DNA of 64,000 bases from Limnomonas spitsbergensis. Taxonomy: Eukaryota > Chlorophyta > Chlorophyceae > Chlamydomonadales. Below are positions 57,301 through 64,000 of this stretch, piece by piece (the stretch's first letter is position 1; each line of letters starts with the position of its first letter). Location: NCBI GenBank assembly GCA_037349105.1, contig JAYJMM010000123.1, positions 5,146,001 through 5,210,000 of the forward strand. Direction: 5' to 3'. The translations under genes and the position numbers were made by a program. Below the pieces are notes generated by a model. That model was not told where the DNA came from. It searched no databases and saw only the letters and a program-made list of their open reading frames with translations.

Positions 57301-60300
57301 ATGCGCGAGGTTGCTCAGGAGCAAGCAGCCATGGAAGAGCGCAGAACCAGGAGAGCCGAGATAGAACGCAGCAGCAAGGCCGCGCTAGAGGAGACGGCAC
57401 ACAAGGTCACAGTAGGGGTGAACCCGCAGCAGGCAGCAGACCAGTGCGCTGGCGAGCCCAAGGGGGCAGCAGCAGGCAAGGCGAACGGCAGGAGCCCAGG
57501 GGACGCACAGATCAGCCCGCCAGCACAGGCAGCAGCAAGGGAGCCTTGGGGCGATCCAGCAGCATACAGCACGGAACGCTGGGTGGCAGTGCTCAGACAC
57601 TTCGGGGATGAGCTAGACGTGCTAAGAAGGCAGGAAATGGGGCAGCAAGAGGCAAGCCAGGAGGCTAGCCTAGTTTTCAGGCTCAGAATGCTGCCACAGC
57701 CCGATCCGAACCCCAGGATGGGAGGTTACAGCAGGGCGGTCAGGGAGCTACAGGAGGAACTGACGGAGAGAATATCAGCCCTCAACAGGATGGGGGCAAA
57801 GGGAGTGGACACCCAACAGCCGTCGGACAGCCGGAGCAGCCAGGCGTACACCAGCAGGGGGGAGGCCCTTGCAAGGAGGGCTGCCAGCGCTAGGGCAACC
57901 TTGCGACAGGGCTGTGGGCCTGAGGAGCCCGCGGGTGCCGGCAGCAGCACGACTGTGCAGCGCGCCATTCACAGGCAGGAGCGGCTGGCACAGGGCAGCA
58001 CAGGTCAGATACCAAGAGCAGGGCCAGAAAGGGCTGGTGCGGCTTGGACTGACGCTGCCGAGTTGCGGGGGAAAAAGTCCAAAAAGGCTAGGCGGCGCGC
58101 GGGAAAGGCGCAGAGGGCAGCCGAGGACAGGAACCGTGGCAGCAGACCAGGAATGGACTGCCCAGTCCTGCCACTCAGGATCAGCCAGGTGGATCTGGAG
58201 ATCACATGGGCCAGTGGGCAGCAGAGGCCGGCGCAGAGCGCAGAGCCAGGCGCACAGCCCGCAGAACACCTACCGCAGAAACCCACGAGGCAGATACCAG
58301 CTTGCAGAGGACTTCTCACCTGTACAGCATTTAAGGGGATCCTTACGGGGGCGCTCCAGCTGATACTGGTGTGGCTCCTGCTGTCAGTGTGTGTGCCAGG
58401 GGCGCGAGCCACCGGGCAGGGCGTGCGAGGAGGAGGATTTACAGCAGGCCAAGGGGCTTTTGTGTCTGGACAAGAGGCAGCAGCAAAGCTGTCGTCTGGA
58501 TGGTTGCGCCCGCCAGCAGTCATTCCCATGGGGGGTGCCAGCAGGAGGGGTGCCTGCAGCCAGCAGGAGAGCTGGCAAAGGGGCAACGACACTGGCAGGG
58601 AAGAGCCGCCCGCGGAGGACGACCCGCAGGCGGCTGAGATGATCGACATGTTCCAGCCGGGGGGAGTCGTGGAGCCGCCCGCGGCGTACGTCAAAACCAA
58701 GGAGGGGTGGCTGCTGGGCCAGCACCCCGACTTCACTGCGGCACAACAGGAGAGCCTGGAGCAAAGCCTCAGGGATCGCCAAGGAGCGTTCGCTTACTCC
58801 ATGGAGGATCTGCCTGGCTACTGCGGCACGCAGGGTGAGTTTACACTGGCTTTAGAAGACGAGGTCAGTTCGTGCTTTCAGAAGTCCAGGGATATGCCGC
58901 CGCCCAAAGCAGCCATTTTTAAAGAAAAGTGCCAGCCAATGATACAGGCAGGTATTATCGTCAAAGTACCCCAGGGGGGGCCTATCAAGTTTGCGGCCAA
59001 CTCAGTAGTAGCAGCCAAGAAGAGTGCTGAGACTGGGGAGTGGACTGACCACCGGATAGCGCACGATATGCGCAGGTTAAACCTGCGTACGGCTAAGCAG
59101 GAGTTTGCAATCCCCAGGATGGAGACCATTTTTCAGAACCTGGGAACTGCCAAGATATTCAGCAAGGTTGATCTCCGGTCGGGGTTCATGCAGATCCCTA
59201 TAAAGGTCGAGGACCAGCCTAAGACAGCTTTCTGGATGGGCCCTGAGCTTTGGATGTACACAAAGCTCAACTTCGGTCTGCGCAATGGACCTCCCTTCTT
59301 TCAGCGTATGATGGAAGAGGAGATTGCCAGGGCAGGCCTGAGTGCGTTCTGCGTGGCATTCATTGATGATCTGCTAGTGTACAGTGACACACCGGCAGAA
59401 CACATCAGGCATGTGGAGCTGATGTTAGACATGCTCCACAGTGTAGGATTAAGGGCGCACCCCGACAAGTCCCTGTTTGGGTGTGCAACGGTAGAGTACC
59501 TGGGTCACAATGTGTCGGCCCAGGGGCTCACGCCACACGCAGCCAAGATAGCAGCGGTTATGGCGCTGCCAGAGCCCACATCGGTGAAAAACATTCAGGA
59601 GGTCATGGGATTCTTGAATTTCTACCGGTGCTACATCCCGGATTTCTCGAAAAAGGCGGCATGCATCAACGCATTGCTGGTCAAGGGGGTCCCGTTTGTG
59701 TGGGGGCCAGAGCAGTCGCAGGCGTTCCAGTTGATCAAAACAGAGATGTGCGAGGGAGGAAGAGTTCTGCGCAGGCCAGATTACAGTGGGACAGGGCCAG
59801 ACGGCAAGGGGCCGCCGAGACCATTCTTGCTGTACACAGATTTCTCTAAGCAGGGCATAGGTGCCGTGCTAGGACAGTGTGACGACAGCGGGCGGGAGTA
59901 TATGGTGGCGTGCACGTCCAGATCCCTGAACAAGAGCGAGAGGAACTATTCCTCGTTCCAGGGGGAGATGCTGGCCGCAGTGTATGCAGCACGCACATAC
60001 CGTCACATGCTGTTCGGGTGCAAGGTGCATCTCATCACCGACCATGAGCCGCTCACTTACCTCATGGACAATCAGACGTTGGTAGGCCAGCATGCTAGGT
60101 GGGCCCTCATGCTTCAAGAGCTGGACATTACCATTGTCCACCGCTCAGGGGCATGCCATCAGAATGCGGACATCCCGTCCAGATCACCACTCCCATCCTC
60201 AGCTGATCGCACGGGGGCCAGGCTTGATACAGCAGCTCCCAAGCCGGCAGCCCAGGAGGGGGCAGGGGGGAAGCAGGTAGCTTTGCTCACGGGGTTGGGC

Positions 60301-63300
60301 AGAGTGAACCAGTGGCATGCAGACCAGATGGTGCGCATGGCACAAGAAGGCAGAAGAAGAGTACAGATACTGCGAGCTGCAGAGGCAGCTTACGTGACAG
60401 CGCCGGTAGGGCAGGAGATATCCTCAGCCGCCACTGACGATGATGAGCAGGCGCAGCCGGTCAGTACAGCAGAACAGGCATTCAGCAACAGGGAGCGGGC
60501 CAGGACAATGATCAGTGATGTTCTAGCTGACCTGCCCCGGGTGATGCCTCCTCATTCACATGCAGGCCTGGACACAGCTTGTCTGTCGGGTGGGGCAGTG
60601 CGGGCCATGGAGACCGAGGGAGTCGTCCTTTTCGAGCCCTTTGGGGGTATGTGTTCAGGGTGGGAGATGGTGCTCAGGGCGGGTATCCCAGTGGTGCAGT
60701 ACCTGTACGCTGATATCAGTGAGGAAGTCAGAGAGATCGCAGGGGGGCGCCTGGTGCAGTTGCACAGGAGATACCCTCAGTTGTTTCCGGTCAAAGCATT
60801 TGATAAGGCGTTCAGAGCGTTGCCCCAGGATGTGTATGCCATTACGGCAAAGCACCTCCAGGAGGCGGGCGCCCAGGAGGGGCGCCAGTGGTTCATGGTA
60901 GCAGGCTGGGAATGCCAGGACCTTTCGTCAGCAGGCAAGGGGCGTGGGCTCGAGGGAGAGAGAAGCAAGTCGTTCTTCCCGTTAGTCAAGCTGTTGGGTA
61001 CACTACAGTTCATGCAGGGGCCTAGGCCGCCAGCGTACCTGATTGAGAACGTGGCAATGCAGTTGAATCAGAAGAGTGTGAAGGCCAGTGTTGAGGCTTT
61101 TCAGGAGGTGTGCCGGATTCTGGGAACACCGGCGCTGTTTGACGCAGCGCAGGTGGGGTCTTACGCCCACCGCACCCGCAACTATTGGGGGAATATTGCC
61201 CCGGCAGCAGATATTGAATTTGTGATTCGTGCGTCGACCAGACCCCACGAGGGGATTGTAGACGACATTCTGGACAAGGGCAGCAAGGCCCAAGTAGTAT
61301 CATGTCCGGACAATGGGGGGTACCGCATCAATGTAACAGGGCAGCCCAGGAAAGTGCTGCCATGTTTGATGGCCACGCCCTCATCATATGCTTTCCGGAA
61401 CGGGCAAAATGGGATGGTGTACAGGCCCATGGGGGACTTGCAGGAGCCCAATGCAAACGAGCGTGAGCGCGCCATGGGGTACGCTGTGGGGTCCACATTG
61501 CCGCGCCCAGACTTCCCAGAGGCAGCCAGACGGGCAGCCTTGGGCAGGAGCATGGATTCATGGGCACTCAGTGCATGGCTCAGTGTGGCACTCGAGTGTG
61601 CTAAGATCATGCCAGCAGAATTGACACGCAGGGCAAAGCTGCCAGGCCAGGACAGGGACCCAGCTCTGGGGGCGACTTTAATGTCCAGCCACTATGCCCT
61701 TGCTACTGCAGGAAACGCATGCTCCGGCAGCGGAGAAGCGGCCGCATCATACAGACAGTGCCTGGGAGAATCAGCCGCGGCAGACTGGGCCGACGCGGCA
61801 CAGGAGCCAGGTGGGAACGCGTCTGCAGAACAAGTTGATGTTGGAATCAAAGTACCCAGGGAAACAGAGAGTGAGAAGGACCAGCCAGGTTGTCCTGCAG
61901 GACCGTCGGCTAGGGTCGATGTGTGGGCGGATGAGCCCGTCTTGAGGTTTCTCCGTGAAAAGACTTATGTCCAGGGAACAGAGCTAGGAGAACAGACTAG
62001 AATACAGCGCAGAGCAGCGCCATTCCAGTGGGAATCAGAGAGGGGAGGAGTCCTGATGAGACTCATGCCTGATGGTAGACGTTGTGTGGTGCCCAGGCCA
62101 GAAGACAGGCTAGCAGTGATCCAGACAGCGCATGCAGGTACGGGCCATTTTGGCAGCCACCGCACGGCTTTCATGGTCATGCAGCAGCATTGGTGGCGGG
62201 GGCTTCGAGCAGCAGTCAAGAAGGCGGTGCAGGAATGCGGTGTGTTTGACAGAGCCAGGGCGTCCACGTTTAATCACATACAGCCCAACCTACACCCGCT
62301 ACCCATTGAGGGGTTGTTTTTCCGGTGGGGAGTGGACCTGTGTGGTCCATTCACGACCACGTCCAGGGGAAATCGGTTCGTGATGGTGTGTGTGGAGCAT
62401 TACTCCAAATGGGTGGAGTTAATCCCCATTCCAAGCAAGGCGTCTGATGTGACGGCCTTGGCATTCTTTCAAAATGTTGTTGCACGATTCGGGGGATGCG
62501 CAGAGGTGGTGACAGACCAGGGAACAGAGTTCCAGGGTGAATTTCAGGACATGTTGTTGGACTGCTTCATTGACCATCGCACCACTTCTGCCAACCACCC
62601 CCAGGCAGATGGGCTTTCAGAGAGGGCTGTCCAGACCCTCAAGGCAGGCCTACGCAAGTGCTGCGAGGAGGGCAGCAGCGACGAGTCCTGGGACAAGATG
62701 GTGCCCTGGGTAGCCCTAGGCTTCCGATGCTCGCCGCAGCAGGCCACGCGCATGGCGCCGTACGAGGTGCTGTTCGGACAGAGACCCACCTTCCCCTCCA
62801 GAGTGGGAGCGGACCTCTGGAGCACAGCCAAGGTGGCAACGGCAGAGGAGGCAGCAGACCTGCTCTTGGCCAGAGTGGCCAGGATCAAAGAAGCACTGCC
62901 AGTCGCGGGTTGGCACATGGACTGCTTGGTACCAGTACTCGAGGAGGTGCCTGAGGGCGAGTGGTTGTGCCCACACTGCAAGCCGGAAGACAAGGGAGCT
63001 GGGCCCGCTGCTGTAGCAGGGCCCACCACAGAAGAGCGCAGTTTACAGGTCCAGGGGCGACCAAGCCCAGCAGCCAGAGCGGCTGCCAGGACAGCCCAGG
63101 AGGCCGATGTCTTGGACAGGCCTGAGGTGGAAGTCATGGCCACCAACCCAGCAACAAGGCAAATGGAGCGGGGCATCGCAAGACCAATGGCGAACGGGTT
63201 GTATGACATCTCGTACACCACTGGCCGGGGAGAGGCCAATGTCACCCCGAGAGCAGTTACAAGAAGGGCCAAGGTGGCCAAAGAAGCAGCAAGGGAGGAA

Positions 63301-63336
63301 GAAGAGTCAGCCTTTGAGGATCTTACCGGGACCTGA
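51319..63336 (+). CDS. Retroelement Pol polyprotein: PR, RT, RNase H, C5-MTase, IN, half PHD
   Basis: Residues are counted from the ATG at 51328 (4,002 aa). Knuckle CYQCGSTAHLARDC 51-64. Retropepsin-like D305-S-A with CSCHVI. A second, odd-spaced knuckle 581-595 and a third, CFNCQKPGHFASAC, 982-995. A coiled coil at about 708-800. A long region of unknown function (about 1,000-2,330). A hydrophobic helix at about 2337-2356. RT with D2615 and FIDD (D2680-D2681). RNase H with D2838, E2880, D2905, D2948. Cytosine-5 methyltransferase at about 3098-3425. Integrase D3670, D3730, E3765, with a zinc-binding region in which one Cys seems lost (ECGVF). Then HMDC...CPHC (3863-3884), the second half of a PHD finger. 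Pol replicates the element and inserts it in nuclear DNA. It is presumably made by read-through of the UGA after Gag; a separate start at 51328 is also possible. Confidence 0.88.
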   Translation, partial: QWEMRTRLEGAGNPAGAAAAQQQRSDKPRGVTWADQSGAPNYSAEGAAGAVKACYQCGSTAHLARDCRAPRPRDERRPTPLAADITAGQSRPQQQQYPLPPRPQQSQPAGRPYERNQNNRQYQRPGPGQGGQAQQAAHVSHLSSPTGQAEPEGWQQTMAEMLSESVALMTQVGLVPKSAGFKQAAHNARPRSFLPEPCPEEEPEQRLVEPASRKGAKRLVLSKLADDMSDIRLQVFKLNERLTALSFTTMPMGSEDHRGKASKGRQESKVVTAAPRLQYFKNDRSNLEQCVGLMVKGKVLVAQKALMDSACSCHVITVNIAEQLVAMGAELIRTDEKIRTTDNAGADLYGVLFIYVVYGYGGPNAIMEPTVVRVVKTPPDAYEHLVGNPEFLKYNGVLEAAGRLTLRPRDGPQTVRRVRDLTLPLVLASPAGGYQAAAVAWAGIRCGFAERERWPAARVEEEHEPLLQHAMATHAGAAMRTDQKVGQSRGTAAGAGRSTADAGRSSRKDPQETVPRPRQCGQTQAAVPREGKVGAKAAASLSGQAAAQAVATAELAMALKAESRPEYEKEVIRRCMETSPRYPCVLCGEPGQHSTEECEQRIREILQKPAAGPAAQGTSPGAKGRVGFGGAAAARAASAGPSRHSEAQVPGKGERASAADGGGREDAPAAAEGTQGIPANRGQEEPVGREEREVSEESEEEEVHDRRTPKYIRVLRLQQQVELLQHDVKAREELLYRQAAATIEYLRLQQVRWTGLQDANIRLTEVQRQYILRADQLRALYVNLGSQQTGEQLQSAIPGDPALAEHMAAMFQTAKEFAEEDESLSQEKLQDQEQQATGQQEPGGSGGARQASGETRVRHRGATPDDAVHTVARERSRSAQRARSAERRGAVPTPEARTQRPDRDDSFDRPSGRRQQSPSGNRGSQPRGRSQERGTGSHARPYQLEQRMQDRGGTSNQSPPGRAQAGRSVMGGQRIVLGPRDGGVCFNCQKPGHFASACPEQGEASQPGDSSRFDRSRAAGGPERSWGVRGPGRSQEASEDSMRRAYEAAKEVSFEEWKRQQETAGPSELPGPPGRPGPAGQSYNSRWVSQERHTCMMSVHEGFGQNAAARGVSYQAAAMPVTFQVVPEGQVAQQRHHWQMVVEALAMNHYGTRPAGSARSMAHAVEFLRNLQQRGCPAPCEGWPGILQQFLDKEWDIYNDQMDEFERIEQEAGLQHRVDGWETSSSEDGTNDSEEGHEPQAPVAAREEEAAMPCPGTPEGNADTGVGVAVAAAGTRNGLSRQDHHPGAKGAAAMSPEDTTAGAVRTHHSTTSRSSAARWEEEDRGLQSSRSRGERPAAGNEDSQFIQAGTGRRGRSGSRGRARPEPDLPRLPESRCFVQWYRLGEEMPEASSSEAMITLPAQSKDGLCRLQNHRLLEDRSHTCVNIAAAMQAVARLIFPWDAVTAVLLGAALKGFIQPSTRMEVYMQRGWSRHPIYASCVSEMVELAVKEGITAVAAADRAHPDVPDSARTEGAWQGAQPGFMRTPWAEDCVHQLMEHSALRDRAFYVPVQAFREHGRGDRPEDGAHSGAGLCHADRPRRCEASVEASVTIPRMVAGQAVPWGMDPGEARVAIPVQQLVTYYYEELEEGEMPVSAAWIHMHASRDDMPVFLFARCEGNVAITRYASVDEAAFHAHTHARGADPATWAVMLMALQRVLLPGQLSAAMRHVWGVDDQWAPLEMTDCPTWPYGAQRSPADGPMWEDEEEFARSPFAVERLEACVHQWVRWERRAWRDNRASSAVPYWQANGMTVQLWRQAHPAGVRTLHPLFRGAGADTYMQELEELRTQPVPGRWMVGRWGSHHWDPASITDGPIQDTYQEPTEQGHVALITTLGATASSWEWLEPMEDMEVSALEAETGDWAEPQTVPDSASHEDRGLLEEENEDPSEGPPSLVQDSESEDEWGADRSPCPARISLTRADTGDANGMEEPASAGPGPGSPVWGREEDLVQLRQEWMREVAQEQAAMEERRTRRAEIERSSKAALEETAHKVTVGVNPQQAADQCAGEPKGAAAGKANGRSPGDAQISPPAQAAAREPWGDPAAYSTERWVAVLRHFGDELDVLRRQEMGQQEASQEASLVFRLRMLPQPDPNPRMGGYSRAVRELQEELTERISALNRMGAKGVDTQQPSDSRSSQAYTSRGEALARRAASARATLRQGCGPEEPAGAGSSTTVQRAIHRQERLAQGSTGQIPRAGPERAGAAWTDAAELRGKKSKKARRRAGKAQRAAEDRNRGSRPGMDCPVLPLRISQVDLEITWASGQQRPAQSAEPGAQPAEHLPQKPTRQIPACRGLLTCTAFKGILTGALQLILVWLLLSVCVPGARATGQGVRGGGFTAGQGAFVSGQEAAAKLSSGWLRPPAVIPMGGASRRGACSQQESWQRGNDTGREEPPAEDDPQAAEMIDMFQPGGVVEPPAAYVKTKEGWLLGQHPDFTAAQQESLEQSLRDRQGAFAYSMEDLPGYCGTQGEFTLALEDEVSSCFQKSRDMPPPKAAIFKEKCQPMIQAGIIVKVPQGGPIKFAANSVVAAKKSAETGEWTDHRIAHDMRRLNLRTAKQEFAIPRMETIFQNLGTAKIFSKVDLRSGFMQIPIKVEDQPKTAFWMGPELWMYTKLNFGLRNGPPFFQRMMEEEIARAGLSAFCVAFIDDLLVYSDTPAEHIRHVELMLDMLHSVGLRAHPDKSLFGCATVEYLGHNVSAQGLTPHAAKIAAVMALPEPTSVKNIQEVMGFLNFYRCYIPDFSKKAACINALLVKGVPFVWGPEQSQAFQLIKTEMCEGGRVLRRPDYSGTGPDGKGPPRPFLLYTDFSKQGIGAVLGQCDDSGREYMVACTSRSLNKSERNYSSFQGEMLAAVYAARTYRHMLFGCKVHLITDHEPLTYLMDNQTLVGQHARWALMLQELDITIVHRSGACHQNADIPSRSPLPSSADRTGARLDTAAPKPAAQEGAGGKQVALLTGLGRVNQWHADQMVRMAQEGRRRVQILRAAEAAYVTAPVGQEISSAATDDDEQAQPVSTAEQAFSNRERARTMISDVLADLPRVMPPHSHAGLDTACLSGGAVRAMETEGVVLFEPFGGMCSGWEMVLRAGIPVVQYLYADISEEVREIAGGRLVQLHRRYPQLFPVKAFDKAFRALPQDVYAITAKHLQEAGAQEGRQWFMVAGWECQDLSSAGKGRGLEGERSKSFFPLVKLLGTLQFMQGPRPPAYLIENVAMQLNQKSVKASVEAFQEVCRILGTPALFDAAQVGSYAHRTRNYWGNIAPAADIEFVIRASTRPHEGIVDDILDKGSKAQVVSCPDNGGYRINVTGQPRKVLPCLMATPSSYAFRNGQNGMVYRPMGDLQEPNANERERAMGYAVGSTLPRPDFPEAARRAALGRSMDSWALSAWLSVALECAKIMPAELTRRAKLPGQDRDPALGATLMSSHYALATAGNACSGSGEAAASYRQCLGESAAADWADAAQEPGGNASAEQVDVGIKVPRETESEKDQPGCPAGPSARVDVWADEPVLRFLREKTYVQGTELGEQTRIQRRAAPFQWESERGGVLMRLMPDGRRCVVPRPEDRLAVIQTAHAGTGHFGSHRTAFMVMQQHWWRGLRAAVKKAVQECGVFDRARASTFNHIQPNLHPLPIEGLFFRWGVDLCGPFTTTSRGNRFVMVCVEHYSKWVELIPIPSKASDVTALAFFQNVVARFGGCAEVVTDQGTEFQGEFQDMLLDCFIDHRTTSANHPQADGLSERAVQTLKAGLRKCCEEGSSDESWDKMVPWVALGFRCSPQQATRMAPYEVLFGQRPTFPSRVGADLWSTAKVATAEEAADLLLARVARIKEALPVAGWHMDCLVPVLEEVPEGEWLCPHCKPEDKGAGPAAVAGPTTEERSLQVQGRPSPAARAAARTAQEADVLDRPEVEVMATNPATRQMERGIARPMANGLYDISYTTGRGEANVTPRAVTRRAKVAKEAAREEEESAFEDLTGT
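58321..58416 (+). other. Membrane-helix-like segment inside Pol
   Basis: Residues of about 2332-2363 contain TGALQLILVWLLLSVCVPGA followed by RATG, a hydrophobic run of about 20 with a small-residue end like a signal-peptide cleavage site. It separates the unknown region from the start of RT. It may be a cleavable signal/anchor of an internal protein or a chance hydrophobic stretch. Confidence 0.45.
60601..61605 (+). other. Cytosine-5 DNA methyltransferase domain inside Pol
   Basis: The conserved C5-MTase motifs come in order. Motif I: LFEPFGGMCSGWE (3101-3113; AdoMet binding). Motif IV: GWECQDLSSAGKGRGLEGER with the nucleophile Cys3196; the usual Pro before Cys is Glu. Motif VI: LIENVA (Glu3240). 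Motif VIII: AHRTRNYWGN (Arg3282/Arg3284). A target-recognition-like part with GQPRKVLPCLMATPSSYAF. Motif IX-like NERERAMGYAVGS. Motif X: ALGRSMDSWALSAWL (from 3404). RTRNYWGN recalls the DNMT3 form (RARYFWGN) more than bacterial Dcm. All catalytic residues I can check are present, so activity is plausible. Confidence 0.87.
62911..62983 (+). other. C-terminal half of a PHD finger after integrase
   Basis: WHMDCLVPVLEEVPEGEWLC + PHC is the textbook H-x2-C...W-x-C-x2-C half of a PHD finger (His3863, Cys3866, Cys3881, Cys3884). The first two Cys pairs are absent: the preceding residues are RIKEALPVAG. It therefore looks truncated, and methyl-histone binding cannot be assumed. Confidence 0.7.
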
Positions 63337-64000
63337 AGCCCGGAGCGGCAAGGCCGCTGAGCACGTGACGTCACCCACGCCGTAACTGGCAAGGAGCGGG
63401 CAGGCGCCTACAGAGCAGAAGTGCAGATGCAGCGCGGCTTGTCCTAGTACCCGGTAGGCAGTGGGCCAGCAGCCAGAGGACCGAAGACGGAAGACGCAGG
63501 AGTAGAGTTACGGCAGCTTAATGAAAATTTGTTTCTCAAACACCATAGCAGCAGGGCTACGGTAGTACATATGTTATAAGGATGATGAGCGAGGAGAATT
63601 AGTCAACTCGGGCAGTGATAGCACGGTAGGAGGCGGATCACGCTGCTACGGCGCACAAACCCTGTGGCCATTAAAGACCAGGCGGCTATGGCGCAGTGGG
63701 GCGAGAGCAGCGGTTGTTCTTAGCTTGACTTGATAACTTTGAAATTTCTCTGTTTGCTAGCCAGTAGTGGGCTGAACAGCTTGAGTTTGTAGGGTTCTGC
63801 GCATTGCGCTTCAGCTGCAACTCGGTTAATTGTTATTTCCAGATTTGCAGAAGGCCTGAACCAGGCAGATTTGTCGACGGCCTGCACCAGGCAAGATTTT
63901 AAAAGGCCTGAACCAGGCAAATTTGTAGAAGGAAGGACCCAGGCATATTTGCAGATGATGATTTGAGCTTCTACGTACATATTTTTCCAGAAGTTTATTT
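63337..64000 (+). other. Retroelement 3' region, possibly start of a 3' LTR
   Basis: Non-coding. From about 63,840 to 63,955 four imperfect units of about 28-31 bp repeat ('ggcctgaaccaggca' + 'gatttgtagaa'). No match to the sequence left of the first ORF was found, so the LTR boundary cannot be set. The window ends inside this region. Confidence 0.5.

Larger units (their letters stand above)
47994..64000 (+). mobile_element. Giant Ty3/gypsy-type retrotransposon with a DNA methyltransferase
   Basis: More than 15 kb of nearly uninterrupted coding sequence: a leader ORF, a capsid-type ORF and a pol frame of about 4,000 codons. The domain order of pol is knuckle, protease-like, RT, RNase H, C5-methyltransferase, integrase and half a PHD finger. 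RT-RNase H before integrase places it with Ty3/gypsy rather than Ty1/copia. The open frames imply recent activity. LTRs and target duplications were not found: the 3' LTR, if present, lies beyond the window, and the 5' boundary is unresolved. Confidence 0.85.

Noticed and set aside
48000..63336. Large minus-strand ORFs across the retroelement (for example 50241-50864, 52380-53033, 62544-63392)
   Set aside because: Shadows of the GC-rich, stop-poor plus-strand pol and gag frames. No domains on the minus strand.
1..64000. CRISPR-like arrays
   Set aside because: The direct repeats are contiguous or degenerate minisatellites without unique spacers, and the setting is eukaryotic.

Overview
The window looks like nuclear DNA of a GC-rich, intron-rich green alga. 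The reasons are plant/algal gene families (a violaxanthin de-epoxidase-related protein, UDP-glucose 6-dehydrogenase, a RING-CH E3 ligase, a family-8 glycosyltransferase), short phase-consistent exons with GTGAGT-type donors and YAG acceptors, and a very heavy load of minisatellites and transposons. A volvocalean chlorophyte such as Haematococcus is my guess only. No bacterial operons, rRNA, tRNA or CRISPR were seen.

Layout. 1-7.3 kb (minus): a VDR-like gene whose exons I could rebuild by splice phase; two introns are filled by minisatellites (72 x 25 bp and about 32 x 22 bp), a third carries copies of an exon/intron border, and one exon carries an in-frame hexanucleotide expansion. 7.5-18.5 kb: a 54-bp array, pieces of one or more unrecognised minus-strand genes, an inverted-repeat element and a 16-17-bp array. 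18.5-22.2 kb (plus): a RING-CH (MARCH-type) membrane E3 ligase with two possible last exons. 22.3-35.6 kb: mostly repeats, including two opposite-facing copies of a composite repeat (25.1-27.4 and 30.5-32.4 kb), a PIF/Harbinger-like MITE with TTA duplications and several fold-backs. 35.9-36.8 kb: a GT8-type glycosyltransferase. 39.5-45.9 kb: an orphan exon on the minus strand, then UDP-glucose 6-dehydrogenase, whose 5' half is tandemly duplicated (2 x 2,259 bp) and carries three 8-nt length changes relative to the conserved protein. 46.85-47.30 kb: a Stowaway/mariner-like MITE flanked by TA.

47.99-64 kb: the outstanding feature is a giant Ty3/gypsy-type retrotransposon, still almost entirely open. 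It has a 618-aa leader ORF, a 516-aa capsid-type ORF and a roughly 4,000-aa pol frame separated from the capsid ORF by one UGA. Pol contains CCHC knuckles, a retropepsin-like site, a long unknown region, one membrane-like helix, reverse transcriptase, RNase H, a cytosine-5 DNA methyltransferase placed between RNase H and integrase, integrase, and the second half of a PHD finger. A retroelement that brings its own DNA methyltransferase and a possible chromatin reader is the best candidate for a noteworthy system here. No LTR pair could be recognised; the right end lies outside the window.
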